From: Cellulophaga algicola DSM 14237
GTDB lineage: Bacteria > Bacteroidota > Bacteroidia > Flavobacteriales > Flavobacteriaceae
Direction of reading: 5' to 3'
DNA length: 64,000 nt
Assembly (NCBI RefSeq): GCF_000186265.1
Contig: NC_014934.1
Span: 4,774,001-4,838,000, forward strand
The stretch's first letter is position 1; every line of letters begins with the position of its first letter. Below are positions 19,900 to 28,805 of the stretch, piece after piece. Made by a program: the position numbers and the translations under genes. The notes under the pieces were generated by a model that had not been told where the DNA came from, made no database searches, and saw only the letters and a program-made list of their open reading frames with translations.

Positions 19900-20964
19900 A
19901 TGAAAAAGCATAATTTTAGCGCAGGACCGTGTATATTACCACAAGAAGTTTTATTAAAAGCCTCTGAAGCAGTACAAGACTTCAACGGTTCAGGTTTGTC
20001 TCTTATAGAAATGTCTCATAGAAGTAAAGAATTTGTAGATATTATGGAGAATGCTAGAGCACTTGCCCTAGAACTACTTGGTTTAGAAGGTAAAGGCTAT
20101 AAAGCACTATTTTTACAAGGTGGAGCTAGCATGGAGTTTGTTCGTGTTGCATATAACTTATTGGAAACAAAAGCTGGTTATTTAAATACAGGTACCTGGG
20201 CAAATAACGCTATCAAAGAAGCTAAATTTTTCGGAGAAGTAGTTGAAGTAGCTTCTTCTAAAAACGAAAACTATAACCATATTCCAAAAATATTTGGTGT
20301 CCCTAACGATTTAGATTACTTACATGTAACTTCTAATAATACTATTTATGGAACTCAAATGAAAACGTTTCCAAAAGTAAATATTCCTTTGGTTTGTGAT
20401 ATGAGTTCTGATATTTTTTCTAAACAAATGGACTTTTCTCAATTCGATTTAATTTATGCTGGAGCGCAAAAAAATATGGGTCCTGCAGGAACAGAATTAG
20501 TGGTAATCAAAGAAGATATCTTAGGGAAAGTATCCCGTAAAATCCCTTCTATTTTAGACTACCAAGTGAGTATTGCTAAGGAAAGTATGTTTAATACCCC
20601 AGCAGTATTCCCTATCTATGTTTCTATGTTAACATTAGAATGGTTAAAAGGTATAGGTGGTATAGCTGTTATTGAAGAAATAAATAATAAAAAAGCACAA
20701 TTATTGTATTCTGAAATAGATTTGAATCCTTTATTTAAAGGCTATGCAAATATAGAGGACAGGTCTACAATGAATGCAACCTTCAGTATTACTGATGAGA
20801 AATTAAAGCCTGCTTTTGATGCCGCTTGGAAAGAAGCTGGTGTTAGCGGAATTAACGGTCATAGATCTATCGGGGGTTATAGAGCGTCTATGTACAATGC
20901 TTTAACACTAGATAGTGTTGGTGTATTAGTAGATGTTATGAGTGAGATGGAACGAAAAGGATAG
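19900..20964 (+). CDS. serC: Phosphoserine aminotransferase
   Basis: The PLP-dependent transaminase converts 3-phosphohydroxypyruvate to phosphoserine in serine biosynthesis and can serve pyridoxal synthesis. The protein starts with the family signature HNFSAGPCILP, has LFLQGGASMEF, and the PLP lysine in YAGAQKNMGPAG. The C-terminal GHRSIGGYRASMYNA is also characteristic. Its 354 residues match the family. The adjacent serA-like gene (52 bp downstream) supplies its substrate. Confidence 0.96.
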   Translation: MKKHNFSAGPCILPQEVLLKASEAVQDFNGSGLSLIEMSHRSKEFVDIMENARALALELLGLEGKGYKALFLQGGASMEFVRVAYNLLETKAGYLNTGTWANNAIKEAKFFGEVVEVASSKNENYNHIPKIFGVPNDLDYLHVTSNNTIYGTQMKTFPKVNIPLVCDMSSDIFSKQMDFSQFDLIYAGAQKNMGPAGTELVVIKEDILGKVSRKIPSILDYQVSIAKESMFNTPAVFPIYVSMLTLEWLKGIGGIAVIEEINNKKAQLLYSEIDLNPLFKGYANIEDRSTMNATFSITDEKLKPAFDAAWKEAGVSGINGHRSIGGYRASMYNALTLDSVGVLVDVMSEMERKG

Positions 20965-21016
20965 GTATAAACATTAAATAAATTTATTTGATGCTTTAAA
21001 ATTATAAAAATAAAAA

Positions 21017-21967
21017 ATGAGAATATTAGCAAACGATGGAATTTCACAAGCTGGGATTGATGCATTAAAATCAAATGGCTTTGAAGTTTTAACGGTAAAT
21101 GTTGCACAAAATCAACTTATAGATTACATAAATAAGCATAAAATTGAAGCACTTTTAGTACGGAGTGCTACCGAAGTTAGAAAAGATATAATTGACCAGT
21201 GCCCTGAACTAAGATTAATTGGTCGTGGTGGTGTTGGCATGGATAATATTGATGTGGCTTACGCTAAAGAAAAAGGGGTACATGTTATTAATACGCCTGA
21301 AGCTTCTTCTGAATCTGTTGCTGAGTTAGTTTTTGCTCATTTATACGGTGCTGTTCGCTTTTTGTATGATTCAAACAGAACTATGCCTTTAGATGGCGAT
21401 ACACGATTTAAAGACCTTAAAAAAGACTATTCAAGTGGGTCTGAATTGAGAGGTAAAACATTAGGGATTATAGGGTTTGGAAAAATTGGGCAAGCTACCG
21501 CTAAAATTGCGTTAGGAGTTGGCATGAAAGTACTTTATCATGATTCTGAAATTGAGGAAACTTCTGTGATTTTAAAATTTTACGATGATCAGACAATAAC
21601 ATTCAATTTAAAAAACCATAGCAAAGAAGACGTTTTAAAATCTGCCGACTTCATTACATTACATGTTCCTAAACAAAAGGCGTATGTTATTAGTAAAAAT
21701 GAATTTAAGCTAATGAAAGATGGTGTCGGTATCATCAATACAGCTCGTGGTGGCGCCTTAGATGAAGTAGCTTTGATAGATGCTATGGAATCTCGTAAAG
21801 TTGCTTTTGCAGGCTTAGATGTATATGAATCTGAACCAAAACCTGAAATAAAAATACTAATGCACCCTGATATTTCGTTAACTCCACATATTGGTGCAGC
21901 TACTAAAGAAGCTCAAGACAGAATTGGTGTCGAATTAGCAACTAAAATTAGCTCATTACTAAAATAA
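21017..21967 (+). CDS. serA: D-3-phosphoglycerate dehydrogenase-like 2-hydroxyacid dehydrogenase
   Basis: The NAD-dependent enzyme probably oxidises 3-phosphoglycerate, given its position after serC. It shows LGIIGFGKIGQATA (nucleotide-binding fold, about residue 150), NTARGGALDE (catalytic Arg), then Glu and the catalytic His in TPHIGAAT. At 316 residues it is a short form without the C-terminal ACT domain, so serine feedback of the E. coli type is not expected. An insertion with ILKFYDDQTITFNL follows the Rossmann core. Confidence 0.88.
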   Translation: MRILANDGISQAGIDALKSNGFEVLTVNVAQNQLIDYINKHKIEALLVRSATEVRKDIIDQCPELRLIGRGGVGMDNIDVAYAKEKGVHVINTPEASSESVAELVFAHLYGAVRFLYDSNRTMPLDGDTRFKDLKKDYSSGSELRGKTLGIIGFGKIGQATAKIALGVGMKVLYHDSEIEETSVILKFYDDQTITFNLKNHSKEDVLKSADFITLHVPKQKAYVISKNEFKLMKDGVGIINTARGGALDEVALIDAMESRKVAFAGLDVYESEPKPEIKILMHPDISLTPHIGAATKEAQDRIGVELATKISSLLK

Positions 21968-22046
21968 CAACCTTTTTCTTATCAAATAAGAAAGAATTTA
22001 CTTCTTTTTTGTAAATTAGAGAAAATAAAAAAACCAAAACTATAAA

Positions 22047-22682
22047 ATGTCAGGATTATTAGATTTATTAAGTGGCCCAATGGGCAAACAATTAATTAGC
22101 GGTGTTGCAGGGCAAACTGGAGAATCAGAAGGAAAAACTGCAAATGTACTTAGTATGGCTATGCCATTGTTATTAGGCGCTATGAAAAAAAACGTTTCTA
22201 CTCCAGAAGGTGCTCAAGGATTAATGAGTGCACTACAAGGTGGTAAACATGATGGAAGTATATTAGATAACCTAGGTGGTCTATTTGGTGGTGGAGTTGA
22301 TGATGCTGTAACCAATGATGGCGCAGGAATTTTAGGGCATCTTTTAGGTTCTAAACAAGAAAGCGTAGAAAGTGCATTAAGCCAAAAATCTGGTGTTGAT
22401 GCGGGATCTGTTGCTAATATTTTAAAAATTGCAGCTCCTATTTTAATGGGTTTTTTATCAAAACAAACTTCCCAAAACAATGTCAGTGATGCTGGTGGAA
22501 TGAATGCATTATTAGGCGGTATGCTTGGTGGTCAGCCTCAAGAAAACCAAAGTTTAATCACTTCTTTATTAGATGCGGATGGCGATGGTAGCATTTTAGA
22601 CGATGTTGCAGGAATGGTAATGGGTTCTAGTGGTAAAAAAGGTGGTATCGGAGGTCTTTTAGGTGGGCTTTTCGGAAAATAA
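22047..22682 (+). CDS. DUF937 family protein
   Basis: The 211-residue Gly/Leu/Met-rich protein has repeated helical segments such as VLSMAMPLLLGAMKKN and ILKIAAPILMGFLSKQ, and an acidic DADGDGSILDDVAG segment. This matches the DUF937 (YidB-related) family. No signal peptide or transmembrane helix is clear. Function is unknown. An intrinsic terminator follows closely, so it appears monocistronic. Confidence 0.8.
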   Translation: MSGLLDLLSGPMGKQLISGVAGQTGESEGKTANVLSMAMPLLLGAMKKNVSTPEGAQGLMSALQGGKHDGSILDNLGGLFGGGVDDAVTNDGAGILGHLLGSKQESVESALSQKSGVDAGSVANILKIAAPILMGFLSKQTSQNNVSDAGGMNALLGGMLGGQPQENQSLITSLLDADGDGSILDDVAGMVMGSSGKKGGIGGLLGGLFGK

Positions 22683-22703
22683 ACCTTCTTACATAAAATG
22701 ATT

Positions 22704-22737
22704 AAAAAGCTGGATAATTTCATATTCAGCTTTTTTT
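22704..22737 (+). terminator. Intrinsic terminator after the DUF937 gene
   Basis: AAAAAGCTG pairs with CAGCTTTTT around a 14-base loop and runs into T residues, only 14 bp before the next start codon. Confidence 0.75.
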
Positions 22738-22750
22738 GTATCTTAAAGCT

Positions 22751-23209
22751 ATGAAAAATAATGTATTTCGTTTAACTATTTTTATAGCCGCTATTATTTT
22801 ATTAGCATTGAGCTGTACAGGTACTAAAACATTAAATGACGTTTCTGATAAAGAAAATGAAGCTTTTCATCAAACAAAAGGGGATACAATTACTATTGCA
22901 GATGACGAAAGTGATTATGAAATTATCATTATTGAGCCTGGATTTAATTTTTGGCTGCAAAGCATTGCCAAATCAGAAGGGTATTATTCTCAAAATTATT
23001 TAGAGAACAGAAATGCAATCTGGGTCCTTGAATGGAACCAGAGAGTACAGCAACCCCAACGCTTTGATCCTAATTTATATGAAATGAGTATTAACTATAA
23101 TTCATTTACAGATTATGGTTATGAAGTAAACTATAAACTTTATAATTACTTTATTTATTTCCAAAGAAAATATAATCAACGCTTAGGTTCTTTTTATCCC
23201 CGTATATAA
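22751..23209 (+). CDS. Small lipoprotein, probable DUF6146 family
   Basis: I chose the ATG at 22751, which gives a clean lipoprotein signal (MKNNVFRLTIFIAAIILLALSC). The upstream extension to 22736 only adds residues before it. The mature protein has NAIWVLEWNQRVQQP and a Tyr/Asn-rich C-terminal segment (DYGYEVNYKLYNYFIYFQ), which I associate with DUF6146 of Bacteroidota. Function is unknown. It lies directly upstream of a DUF6787-like gene. Confidence 0.7.
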   Translation: MKNNVFRLTIFIAAIILLALSCTGTKTLNDVSDKENEAFHQTKGDTITIADDESDYEIIIIEPGFNFWLQSIAKSEGYYSQNYLENRNAIWVLEWNQRVQQPQRFDPNLYEMSINYNSFTDYGYEVNYKLYNYFIYFQRKYNQRLGSFYPRI

Positions 23210-23212
23210 TTT

Positions 23213-23220
23213 TATATTTG
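23213..23220 (+). promoter_or_regulatory. -7 promoter box for the DUF6787-like gene
   Basis: TATATTTG matches TAnnTTTG and sits 20 bp before the ATG at 23240. No clear -33 element was seen. Confidence 0.4.
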
Positions 23221-23239
23221 CAAGCGATTTAAAAATGCT

Positions 23240-23557
23240 ATGAAAAAATTAAAAGAACGCTGGGGAATAGAGTCTAACTTTGGTATTATCATGATTCTAA
23301 TTGTTTTCTCAGTTACAGGATCATCAGCACTAAAAATTGCGAGACCTCTTTTAGATTATATTGGATTTACACGAGATAATTTCTCAGATGATTGGTACTT
23401 TTCTGTACTCTATTGGACTGTTCGTATTTTAATCATTTTTCCTATCTATCAAATATTATTAGTAGCCTTTGGTTGGTTATTTGGTCAATTTAAATTTTTC
23501 TGGAATTTTGAGAAGAAAATGCTAGGCCGTTTAGGACTAGGGTTTCTTTTTAAATAA
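23240..23557 (+). CDS. Small membrane protein, probable DUF6787 family
   Basis: The 105-residue protein has two hydrophobic segments (about 15-35, IIMILIVFSVTGSSALKIARP, and 55-85) and a conserved C-terminal FWNFEKKMLGRLG. It resembles the DUF6787 family, which in my recollection often follows DUF6146 in flavobacteria. Probably located in the inner membrane. Function is unknown. Confidence 0.7.
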   Translation: MKKLKERWGIESNFGIIMILIVFSVTGSSALKIARPLLDYIGFTRDNFSDDWYFSVLYWTVRILIIFPIYQILLVAFGWLFGQFKFFWNFEKKMLGRLGLGFLFK

Positions 23558-23610
23558 TCTTATATCTTTCTTAACAATTTTATAGCTTTTACTTTTAGTA
23601 CCTTTGGATA

Positions 23611-23943
23611 ATGGGGAATAATTTTACCAACCTTTTTCTTTCCTGTATTGCAATTTGTCTTCTGGTAGCTTTAGGTATTCCTGATATTGCGAAGACATCT
23701 CATGCCATTTTTGAACATAAAGAACAAACCTGCCATGAAAAAACTAAAGTCCATTTTCATGAAACTGAATTTGATTGTGACTTTCAGAAATACCACATTA
23801 CAACGTATTTTACTCCAGAACTTTATAGCTTTACGCTAATTGAATCCAAATTTCATAGTACGGTAAATGACAAATTCTACTTTCTATTAAGCGAATTTCA
23901 ACAACTTCATTTCTCACTTAGAGGCCCTCCAATACACTCATAA
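23611..23943 (+). CDS. Small His-rich secreted or anchored protein upstream of a TonB receptor
   Basis: The 110-residue protein has one N-terminal hydrophobic segment (LFLSCIAICLLVALGIPDIA), then a His/Cys/Glu-rich stretch (HAIFEHKEQTCHEKTKVHFHETEFDCDF) suited to binding soft or borderline metals, and ends LRGPPIHS. Short proteins of this layout are often found before metal-related TonB receptors in flavobacteria. The function is inferred from composition and position only. A TACCTTTG box ends just 4 bp before the ATG. Confidence 0.65.
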   Translation: MGNNFTNLFLSCIAICLLVALGIPDIAKTSHAIFEHKEQTCHEKTKVHFHETEFDCDFQKYHITTYFTPELYSFTLIESKFHSTVNDKFYFLLSEFQQLHFSLRGPPIHS

Positions 23944-23990
23944 CTCTGCATTTAAAAGAATTAAAAATCATTTAAATTAAATATTTAGTT

Positions 23991-26210
23991 ATGAATAAAA
24001 TATATTTCTCATTGCTCTTAGCAATGTTAAACAGTTTTGTATATGCACAAAACTCACTTAAAGGCACCATCAAAGAAGCGGGCACAAATTTGCCATTAGA
24101 ACAAGTTTCAATTTATTTTCCTCAATTAGAAAAGGGATCAGTTACAGCTGCAAATGGCAGCTATGAAATTTTAAATTTACCCTCAGGAAACTTCAAAATC
24201 GTTGTTTCTTATATAGGATATCAAACAATATCTAAAGCTATCTTAATAGATGGCAAACAAATAATTAATGACTTTACATTACAAGAAAGTGCTATTGAAA
24301 TGGAAGAAGTTATTATTTCTACCCCTTTCCACAAATTACAGAGTGAAAATGTAATGAAAGTAGAGTATGCTAATATAAAAGATTTAAAAAACAAAGGGTC
24401 AATTACATTAGCTGATGGAATTTCTACTATTCCAGGAGTAGAAAGTGTTTCTACAGGTATTGGTATAGGAAAACCAGTAATTAGAGGCTTAAATGCCAAC
24501 AGAGTCTTAGTTTACACACAAGGCATTCGTTTAGAGAATCAACAATTTGGGGATGAACATGGCTTAGGTGTAAATGATGCAGGAATTGAAAGTGTTGAAG
24601 TCATCAAAGGACCTGCTTCCCTACTCTATGGCTCAGATGCTATGGGTGGTGTATTGTATTTAAATCCTGAAAAATTTGCATTTCCAAATTCTACTGAAAG
24701 CGATGTTAATCTCAATTATTTTACCAATACACAAGGAATTAGCGCAAATGCAGGAGTTAAAACTGCTACAGATAACTTCCGTTTTTTATTACGTGGAGCA
24801 ATTACTTCACATACTGATTACAAAACTGGTAATAATGAACGTGTAACAAATTCTAGGTTTAAAGAGTATGATATAAAATCTGGAATTGGATACCAAATCA
24901 CGAATTTTAAAACTGAAGTACGCTACAATTATAATAATTCTAATCTAGGAATACCAGAAGAAATAGGCGAACAAAGCACAAATAGAACACCTATAAAACC
25001 AAACCAGACAATAGATAATCATATTTTAAGCTCTAAAAGTAGCTTATTATTTAATGCCTCTATCCTTGATGTTACATTGGGGTATACTTCTAATATTAGA
25101 AAAGAATTTGAAGAAGATGAAGAGGGCGCTGCGCTACATATGAATCTAAATACTTTTAACTATAATATTCAATACCATGCCCCTAAATATGGCATCTTAG
25201 AAACTATTCTAGGCGCACAGGGCTTACACCAAAACAATAGTAATTTTGGAGAGGAGCTTTTAGTACCTGATGCGACCACCAATGATATTGGTTTTTTTGG
25301 CACTTCACATCTTCATTTTAATGAATTTAATGATATTCAAGTCGGCTTGCGCTATGATCACCGGACCATTAAAGGCGATGCTAACGGAACACTCGGAGAA
25401 GAAGGCTATATTGCTGCTTTAAATAGAGATTTTAGCAGTTTTAATGCTGCATTGGGATACAAAGCAAACTTTGCCACTAACTTTGTCGCTAGACTTAATC
25501 TCGCTACGGGGTTTAGAGCTCCTAACTTAGCAGAATTAACATCTAACGGAGTTCATGAAGGTACTAATAGGTATGAAATAGGAAATGCTAATTTAAAAAA
25601 TGAGCAAAATATACAGACTGATGTTGCTCTAGAATACAAAAATGAACATTTTGAAATTTATGCCAACGGATTCTATAATTCAATAAACGACTATGTTTTT
25701 ATTGCTCCTACAGGAGATGAAATAGAAGGTAACCAAGTTTTTGCGTACAACCAACAAAATGCCAATTTGTATGGAGGAGAGGCTGGGATTCATATTCACC
25801 CGCACCCTTTAGATTGGCTGCATTTTGAAAGCAGTTTTCAAACGGTACGCGGAAAGCTAAAGGATGGTGATAATCTTCCTTTAATTCCTGCAAATAGTAT
25901 TACAAATACGCTTAGAGGCGAATTTAATAAACGTTCTGGAGGTATAAATAGTGGATATACATTTATCACCTTAAAATCTGTATTTGAACAAGATCAAATA
26001 AGTCTTTTTGAAACAACAACAGATGGTTATAGCCTATTAAGTATTGGTTTAGGAGGTACTATCACTATTTTTAATAGTCCTATGGATCTAAGAATAAGCG
26101 GAAATAATTTACTGGACAAAAATTATGTATCACATTTATCACGCTTAAAATATGATGGCATTACGAATATTGGTCGTAATATTAGTTTAGGCATTAGCGT
26201 GCCACTGTAA
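23991..26210 (+). CDS. TonB-dependent receptor, possibly metal-related
   Basis: The 739-residue outer membrane receptor has a signal peptide (ending VYAQ), a carboxypeptidase-regulatory-like domain (about 22-100), a plug (about 120-230, SVEVIKGPASLLYGSDAMGGVLYL) and a barrel of 22-strand type. It is shorter than the SusC-like receptors and has no SusD partner. A surface segment contains HIHPHP. With the His-rich protein upstream, uptake of a metal or metallophore is plausible but unproven. Confidence 0.85.
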   Translation: MNKIYFSLLLAMLNSFVYAQNSLKGTIKEAGTNLPLEQVSIYFPQLEKGSVTAANGSYEILNLPSGNFKIVVSYIGYQTISKAILIDGKQIINDFTLQESAIEMEEVIISTPFHKLQSENVMKVEYANIKDLKNKGSITLADGISTIPGVESVSTGIGIGKPVIRGLNANRVLVYTQGIRLENQQFGDEHGLGVNDAGIESVEVIKGPASLLYGSDAMGGVLYLNPEKFAFPNSTESDVNLNYFTNTQGISANAGVKTATDNFRFLLRGAITSHTDYKTGNNERVTNSRFKEYDIKSGIGYQITNFKTEVRYNYNNSNLGIPEEIGEQSTNRTPIKPNQTIDNHILSSKSSLLFNASILDVTLGYTSNIRKEFEEDEEGAALHMNLNTFNYNIQYHAPKYGILETILGAQGLHQNNSNFGEELLVPDATTNDIGFFGTSHLHFNEFNDIQVGLRYDHRTIKGDANGTLGEEGYIAALNRDFSSFNAALGYKANFATNFVARLNLATGFRAPNLAELTSNGVHEGTNRYEIGNANLKNEQNIQTDVALEYKNEHFEIYANGFYNSINDYVFIAPTGDEIEGNQVFAYNQQNANLYGGEAGIHIHPHPLDWLHFESSFQTVRGKLKDGDNLPLIPANSITNTLRGEFNKRSGGINSGYTFITLKSVFEQDQISLFETTTDGYSLLSIGLGGTITIFNSPMDLRISGNNLLDKNYVSHLSRLKYDGITNIGRNISLGISVPL

Positions 26211-26235
26211 GCTTGTGAATAGTAATAAATCAAAG

Positions 26236-26266
26236 AGCGCTTAAACCAAGGTTTAAGCGCTATTTT
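26236..26266 (+). terminator. Intrinsic terminator after the TonB receptor
   Basis: AGCGCTTAAACC and GGTTTAAGCGCT form a 12-bp perfect stem with a two-base loop, followed by ATTTTT. Confidence 0.85.
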
Positions 26267-26362
26267 TAGTTAAATTCTCAAAAAAATCATCTAGTAGATA
26301 TACCTGAATTAATACCGTCTGAAAGTTGTTACACTTTTTTAACGGATATCATTAAAGCTAAT

Positions 26363-27586
26363 TTAGTATGCATCTTCTAAAATATCATTAAAATAATAAT
26401 CTTTAGGATTGTCAAGGTATTGTTTTGCTTTATCAAAATCACTTTCAGTTAAATAATGTAAATTCTGGAAACACAATTTTGCAAATTCAGAATTAATATC
26501 TACTAAACGAGGTGCTATTTTACCCTCTTTATCTTGTAAATCTTTTAAATATAAAGGACTTATTTCTCCTTTAGAATTTGCCGTAACAATACAACCACTT
26601 ATTCCTTCATCATACAGTTTTTTAACTCCTAGTCCCAATAAAGTACATAGCGTTAAATCAAACCCAATAGGCCTGCAACAGCGAAGTTCATACCCTAATT
26701 CAACTGGTCTACTTTTAATATTTACTCCTAGCTCCTTTAATTTACGTTGAACCAGCATATTAAAAATATGAGATTTACTTACATTACCAAGTTCAGGATG
26801 TCCGTGGTCATCATAGGTGAAATTAATACCGCAATTTTGGAGCTCTGAATCTGGCATAATATGAAAAATACCCTCACTGATTAGTGCTACCCCATAATTT
26901 ATGTTTTCTATTTTTCGTTTGATTATTGATGAAATAATTAAACGAACCACCTTATCAAAAGTCACTTCGGTTTTATTAAACATTTCTGGAATAACCATCA
27001 TTGGAAAATGACAACTGGCAGCAATACCAAAAGCTAAATGCCCTGCTGATCTACCCATGGTTGACATTACGAACCAATTCTGACTCGTACGCGCATCTTC
27101 ATATGTGGTATTACCAATCCTAACACCTTCATCTTTAGCAGAATGAAAACCAAATGTAGGATTTCTATCCGGTAAGGGAAGATCATTATCTATAGTTTTG
27201 GGTACATGAATATTGGCTATAGAAATATTTTCCTTAGATAGGTATGTTGTAATTCTATTAGCCGTAGAAGCGGTGTCATCACCGCCAATACTGACTAATA
27301 GTTTTACATTATTTTGAGCAAAAAGCTCTGTGTTGATTTTCTCATCACTTGGCTTAAACCTACTCATTATTAGTGTTGATCCACCACGACTGAATATACG
27401 ATCTGCATGTGCAAAATCAAATTCTTTTATTTCAGGGTTTTCAGAAAAAATTCCTTTAAAACCTTCATGTAATCCAAGAACTCGGTAGCCATCTTTCAAA
27501 AAGATTTTGGCAACTGTGCTTATCACAGCATTTATACCAGGTGCTGGGCCTCCGCCGCAAATAATTAATATAGATTTAGAAGCCAT
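26363..27586 (-). CDS. 6-phosphofructokinase with pyrophosphate-type signature residues
   Basis: The 407-residue PFK-A family enzyme shows GGGPAPGINAVI near the start, GGDD (101-104), PKTIDND (129-135) and STMGRSAGHLA. In this family, Asp after GGD and Lys before TIDND mark pyrophosphate-dependent enzymes, while ATP enzymes such as E. coli PfkA have Gly at both. It may thus use pyrophosphate and run reversibly. The gene is 18 bp downstream of kdgK, so it is probably co-induced by alginate products. Gluconeogenic flux from Entner-Doudoroff products is a reasonable role. Confidence 0.85.
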   Translation of the reverse strand: MASKSILIICGGGPAPGINAVISTVAKIFLKDGYRVLGLHEGFKGIFSENPEIKEFDFAHADRIFSRGGSTLIMSRFKPSDEKINTELFAQNNVKLLVSIGGDDTASTANRITTYLSKENISIANIHVPKTIDNDLPLPDRNPTFGFHSAKDEGVRIGNTTYEDARTSQNWFVMSTMGRSAGHLAFGIAASCHFPMMVIPEMFNKTEVTFDKVVRLIISSIIKRKIENINYGVALISEGIFHIMPDSELQNCGINFTYDDHGHPELGNVSKSHIFNMLVQRKLKELGVNIKSRPVELGYELRCCRPIGFDLTLCTLLGLGVKKLYDEGISGCIVTANSKGEISPLYLKDLQDKEGKIAPRLVDINSEFAKLCFQNLHYLTESDFDKAKQYLDNPKDYYFNDILEDAY

Positions 27587-27604
27587 TTTTTATATGTTTA
27601 TTAA

Positions 27605-28651
27605 TTATCTAGCTACTCTACCAGAAGCATCACCACCCATTAGTTTTTCAACTTCCGAAACAGTTGCTAAGTTAGCATCCCCTTTAATTGTATGTTTTAA
27701 ACAAGAAGCTGCAACAGCAAAATCTAATGCGTTTTGATCGTCTTCAGGATATTTTAATAATCCGTAAATTAATCCTCCCATAAAAGAATCACCACCACCT
27801 ACTCTATCTACGATATCTGTAATTTGGTACTGACGTGTTTCATACATTTTTTTCCCATCATATAAAACTCCGGCCCATGTATTATGGGATGCAGAAATAG
27901 AACCTCTTAACGTTGTAATAACTTTCTTAGCTCTTGGAAATTTCTCCATCATTTGCTTACATACAGATAAAAAAGCTTCTGCTTTTACCTCATGACCATT
28001 CTTATGTACATCTAAACCTTCTGGGTGAATTCCAAAATGCTTTTCTGCATCTTCTTCGTTCCCTAAGACAACATCACAATAAGAGGTAAGTTCAGTCATT
28101 ACTTTTTCTCTATGAGCATCATCACAGTAGGTCCATAATTTTGCTCTATAATTTAGATCTGTAGAAATAGTAACTCCCATTTCGCTAGCAATTTTCACCG
28201 CTTCTAAACATGCATCTGCAGCACCTTGAGAAATAGCTGGTGTAATACCTGTCCAATGAAACCAAGCAACATCTTTAAAAGCAGCTTTCCAATCTACCAT
28301 TCCAGGCTTAATTTCAGAAATTGCAGAATGTGCACGGTCATAAACCACTTTACTACCACGAGATACTGCTCCTGTTTCTAAGAAATAAATTCCTAAACGA
28401 TCGCCACCCCATACAATTTTATCAACGCCAACACCGCGCTTACGCATTTCCATCATTGCGCATTCTCCAATATCATTCTTTGGTAAACGCGTTACGAAAT
28501 CTACAGGAACACCATAGTTTGCTAATGATACTGCTACGTTAGATTCTCCTCCACCGTAAACAACATCAAAACTACTTGCTTGTGAAAATCTTAAAAATCC
28601 TTCTGGAGCTAAACGAAGCATAATTTCTCCGAACGTTACAACTTTTTTCAT
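27605..28651 (-). CDS. kdgK: 2-keto-3-deoxygluconate kinase (PfkB family)
   Basis: The 348-residue ribokinase-family enzyme has GGGESNVAVSLANYG near residue 33 and the C-terminal catalytic motif DRVGGGDSFMGGL (catalytic Asp). KDG kinase makes KDPG from the KDG formed by the nearby DEH reductase. The assignment as KdgK rests on family plus placement in the alginate locus. It heads a kdgK-pfk pair, and a LacI-type operator lies 37 bp upstream of its start. Confidence 0.88.
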   Translation of the reverse strand: MKKVVTFGEIMLRLAPEGFLRFSQASSFDVVYGGGESNVAVSLANYGVPVDFVTRLPKNDIGECAMMEMRKRGVGVDKIVWGGDRLGIYFLETGAVSRGSKVVYDRAHSAISEIKPGMVDWKAAFKDVAWFHWTGITPAISQGAADACLEAVKIASEMGVTISTDLNYRAKLWTYCDDAHREKVMTELTSYCDVVLGNEEDAEKHFGIHPEGLDVHKNGHEVKAEAFLSVCKQMMEKFPRAKKVITTLRGSISASHNTWAGVLYDGKKMYETRQYQITDIVDRVGGGDSFMGGLIYGLLKYPEDDQNALDFAVAASCLKHTIKGDANLATVSEVEKLMGGDASGRVAR

Positions 28652-28687
28652 TTTTTAGGTATTGTTTTAAGTTAAATATCAAATAGG

Positions 28688-28699
28688 TTAATCGATTAA
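28688..28699. promoter_or_regulatory. LacI-type operator upstream of kdgK
   Basis: The 12-bp palindrome TTAATCGATTAA is identical to the core of the site at the lacI promoter. It lies in the 154-bp divergent interval, 37 bp before the kdgK start. Confidence 0.65.
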
Positions 28700-28744
28700 G
28701 CAACTCATCAAATAAAAATCAAAACCTCTAATTACCAAAGCAGT

Positions 28745-28798
28745 TTTGATTCCTTAATTTAATTACAATATATTTGTTTAATCGATTAAGCAAATATA
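28745..28798. promoter_or_regulatory. lacI promoter with embedded operator palindrome
   Basis: TTTG (28745-28748), 20 bp, then TATATTTG (28769-28776) form a Bacteroidota-type promoter for lacI. A 30-bp imperfect palindrome (28769-28798, one mismatched pair) centred on TTAATCGATTAA covers the -7 box and carries TATATTTG on both strands. A bound LacI dimer would block it, implying autorepression. Confidence 0.65.
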
Positions 28799-28805
28799 GA
28801 AAAAG

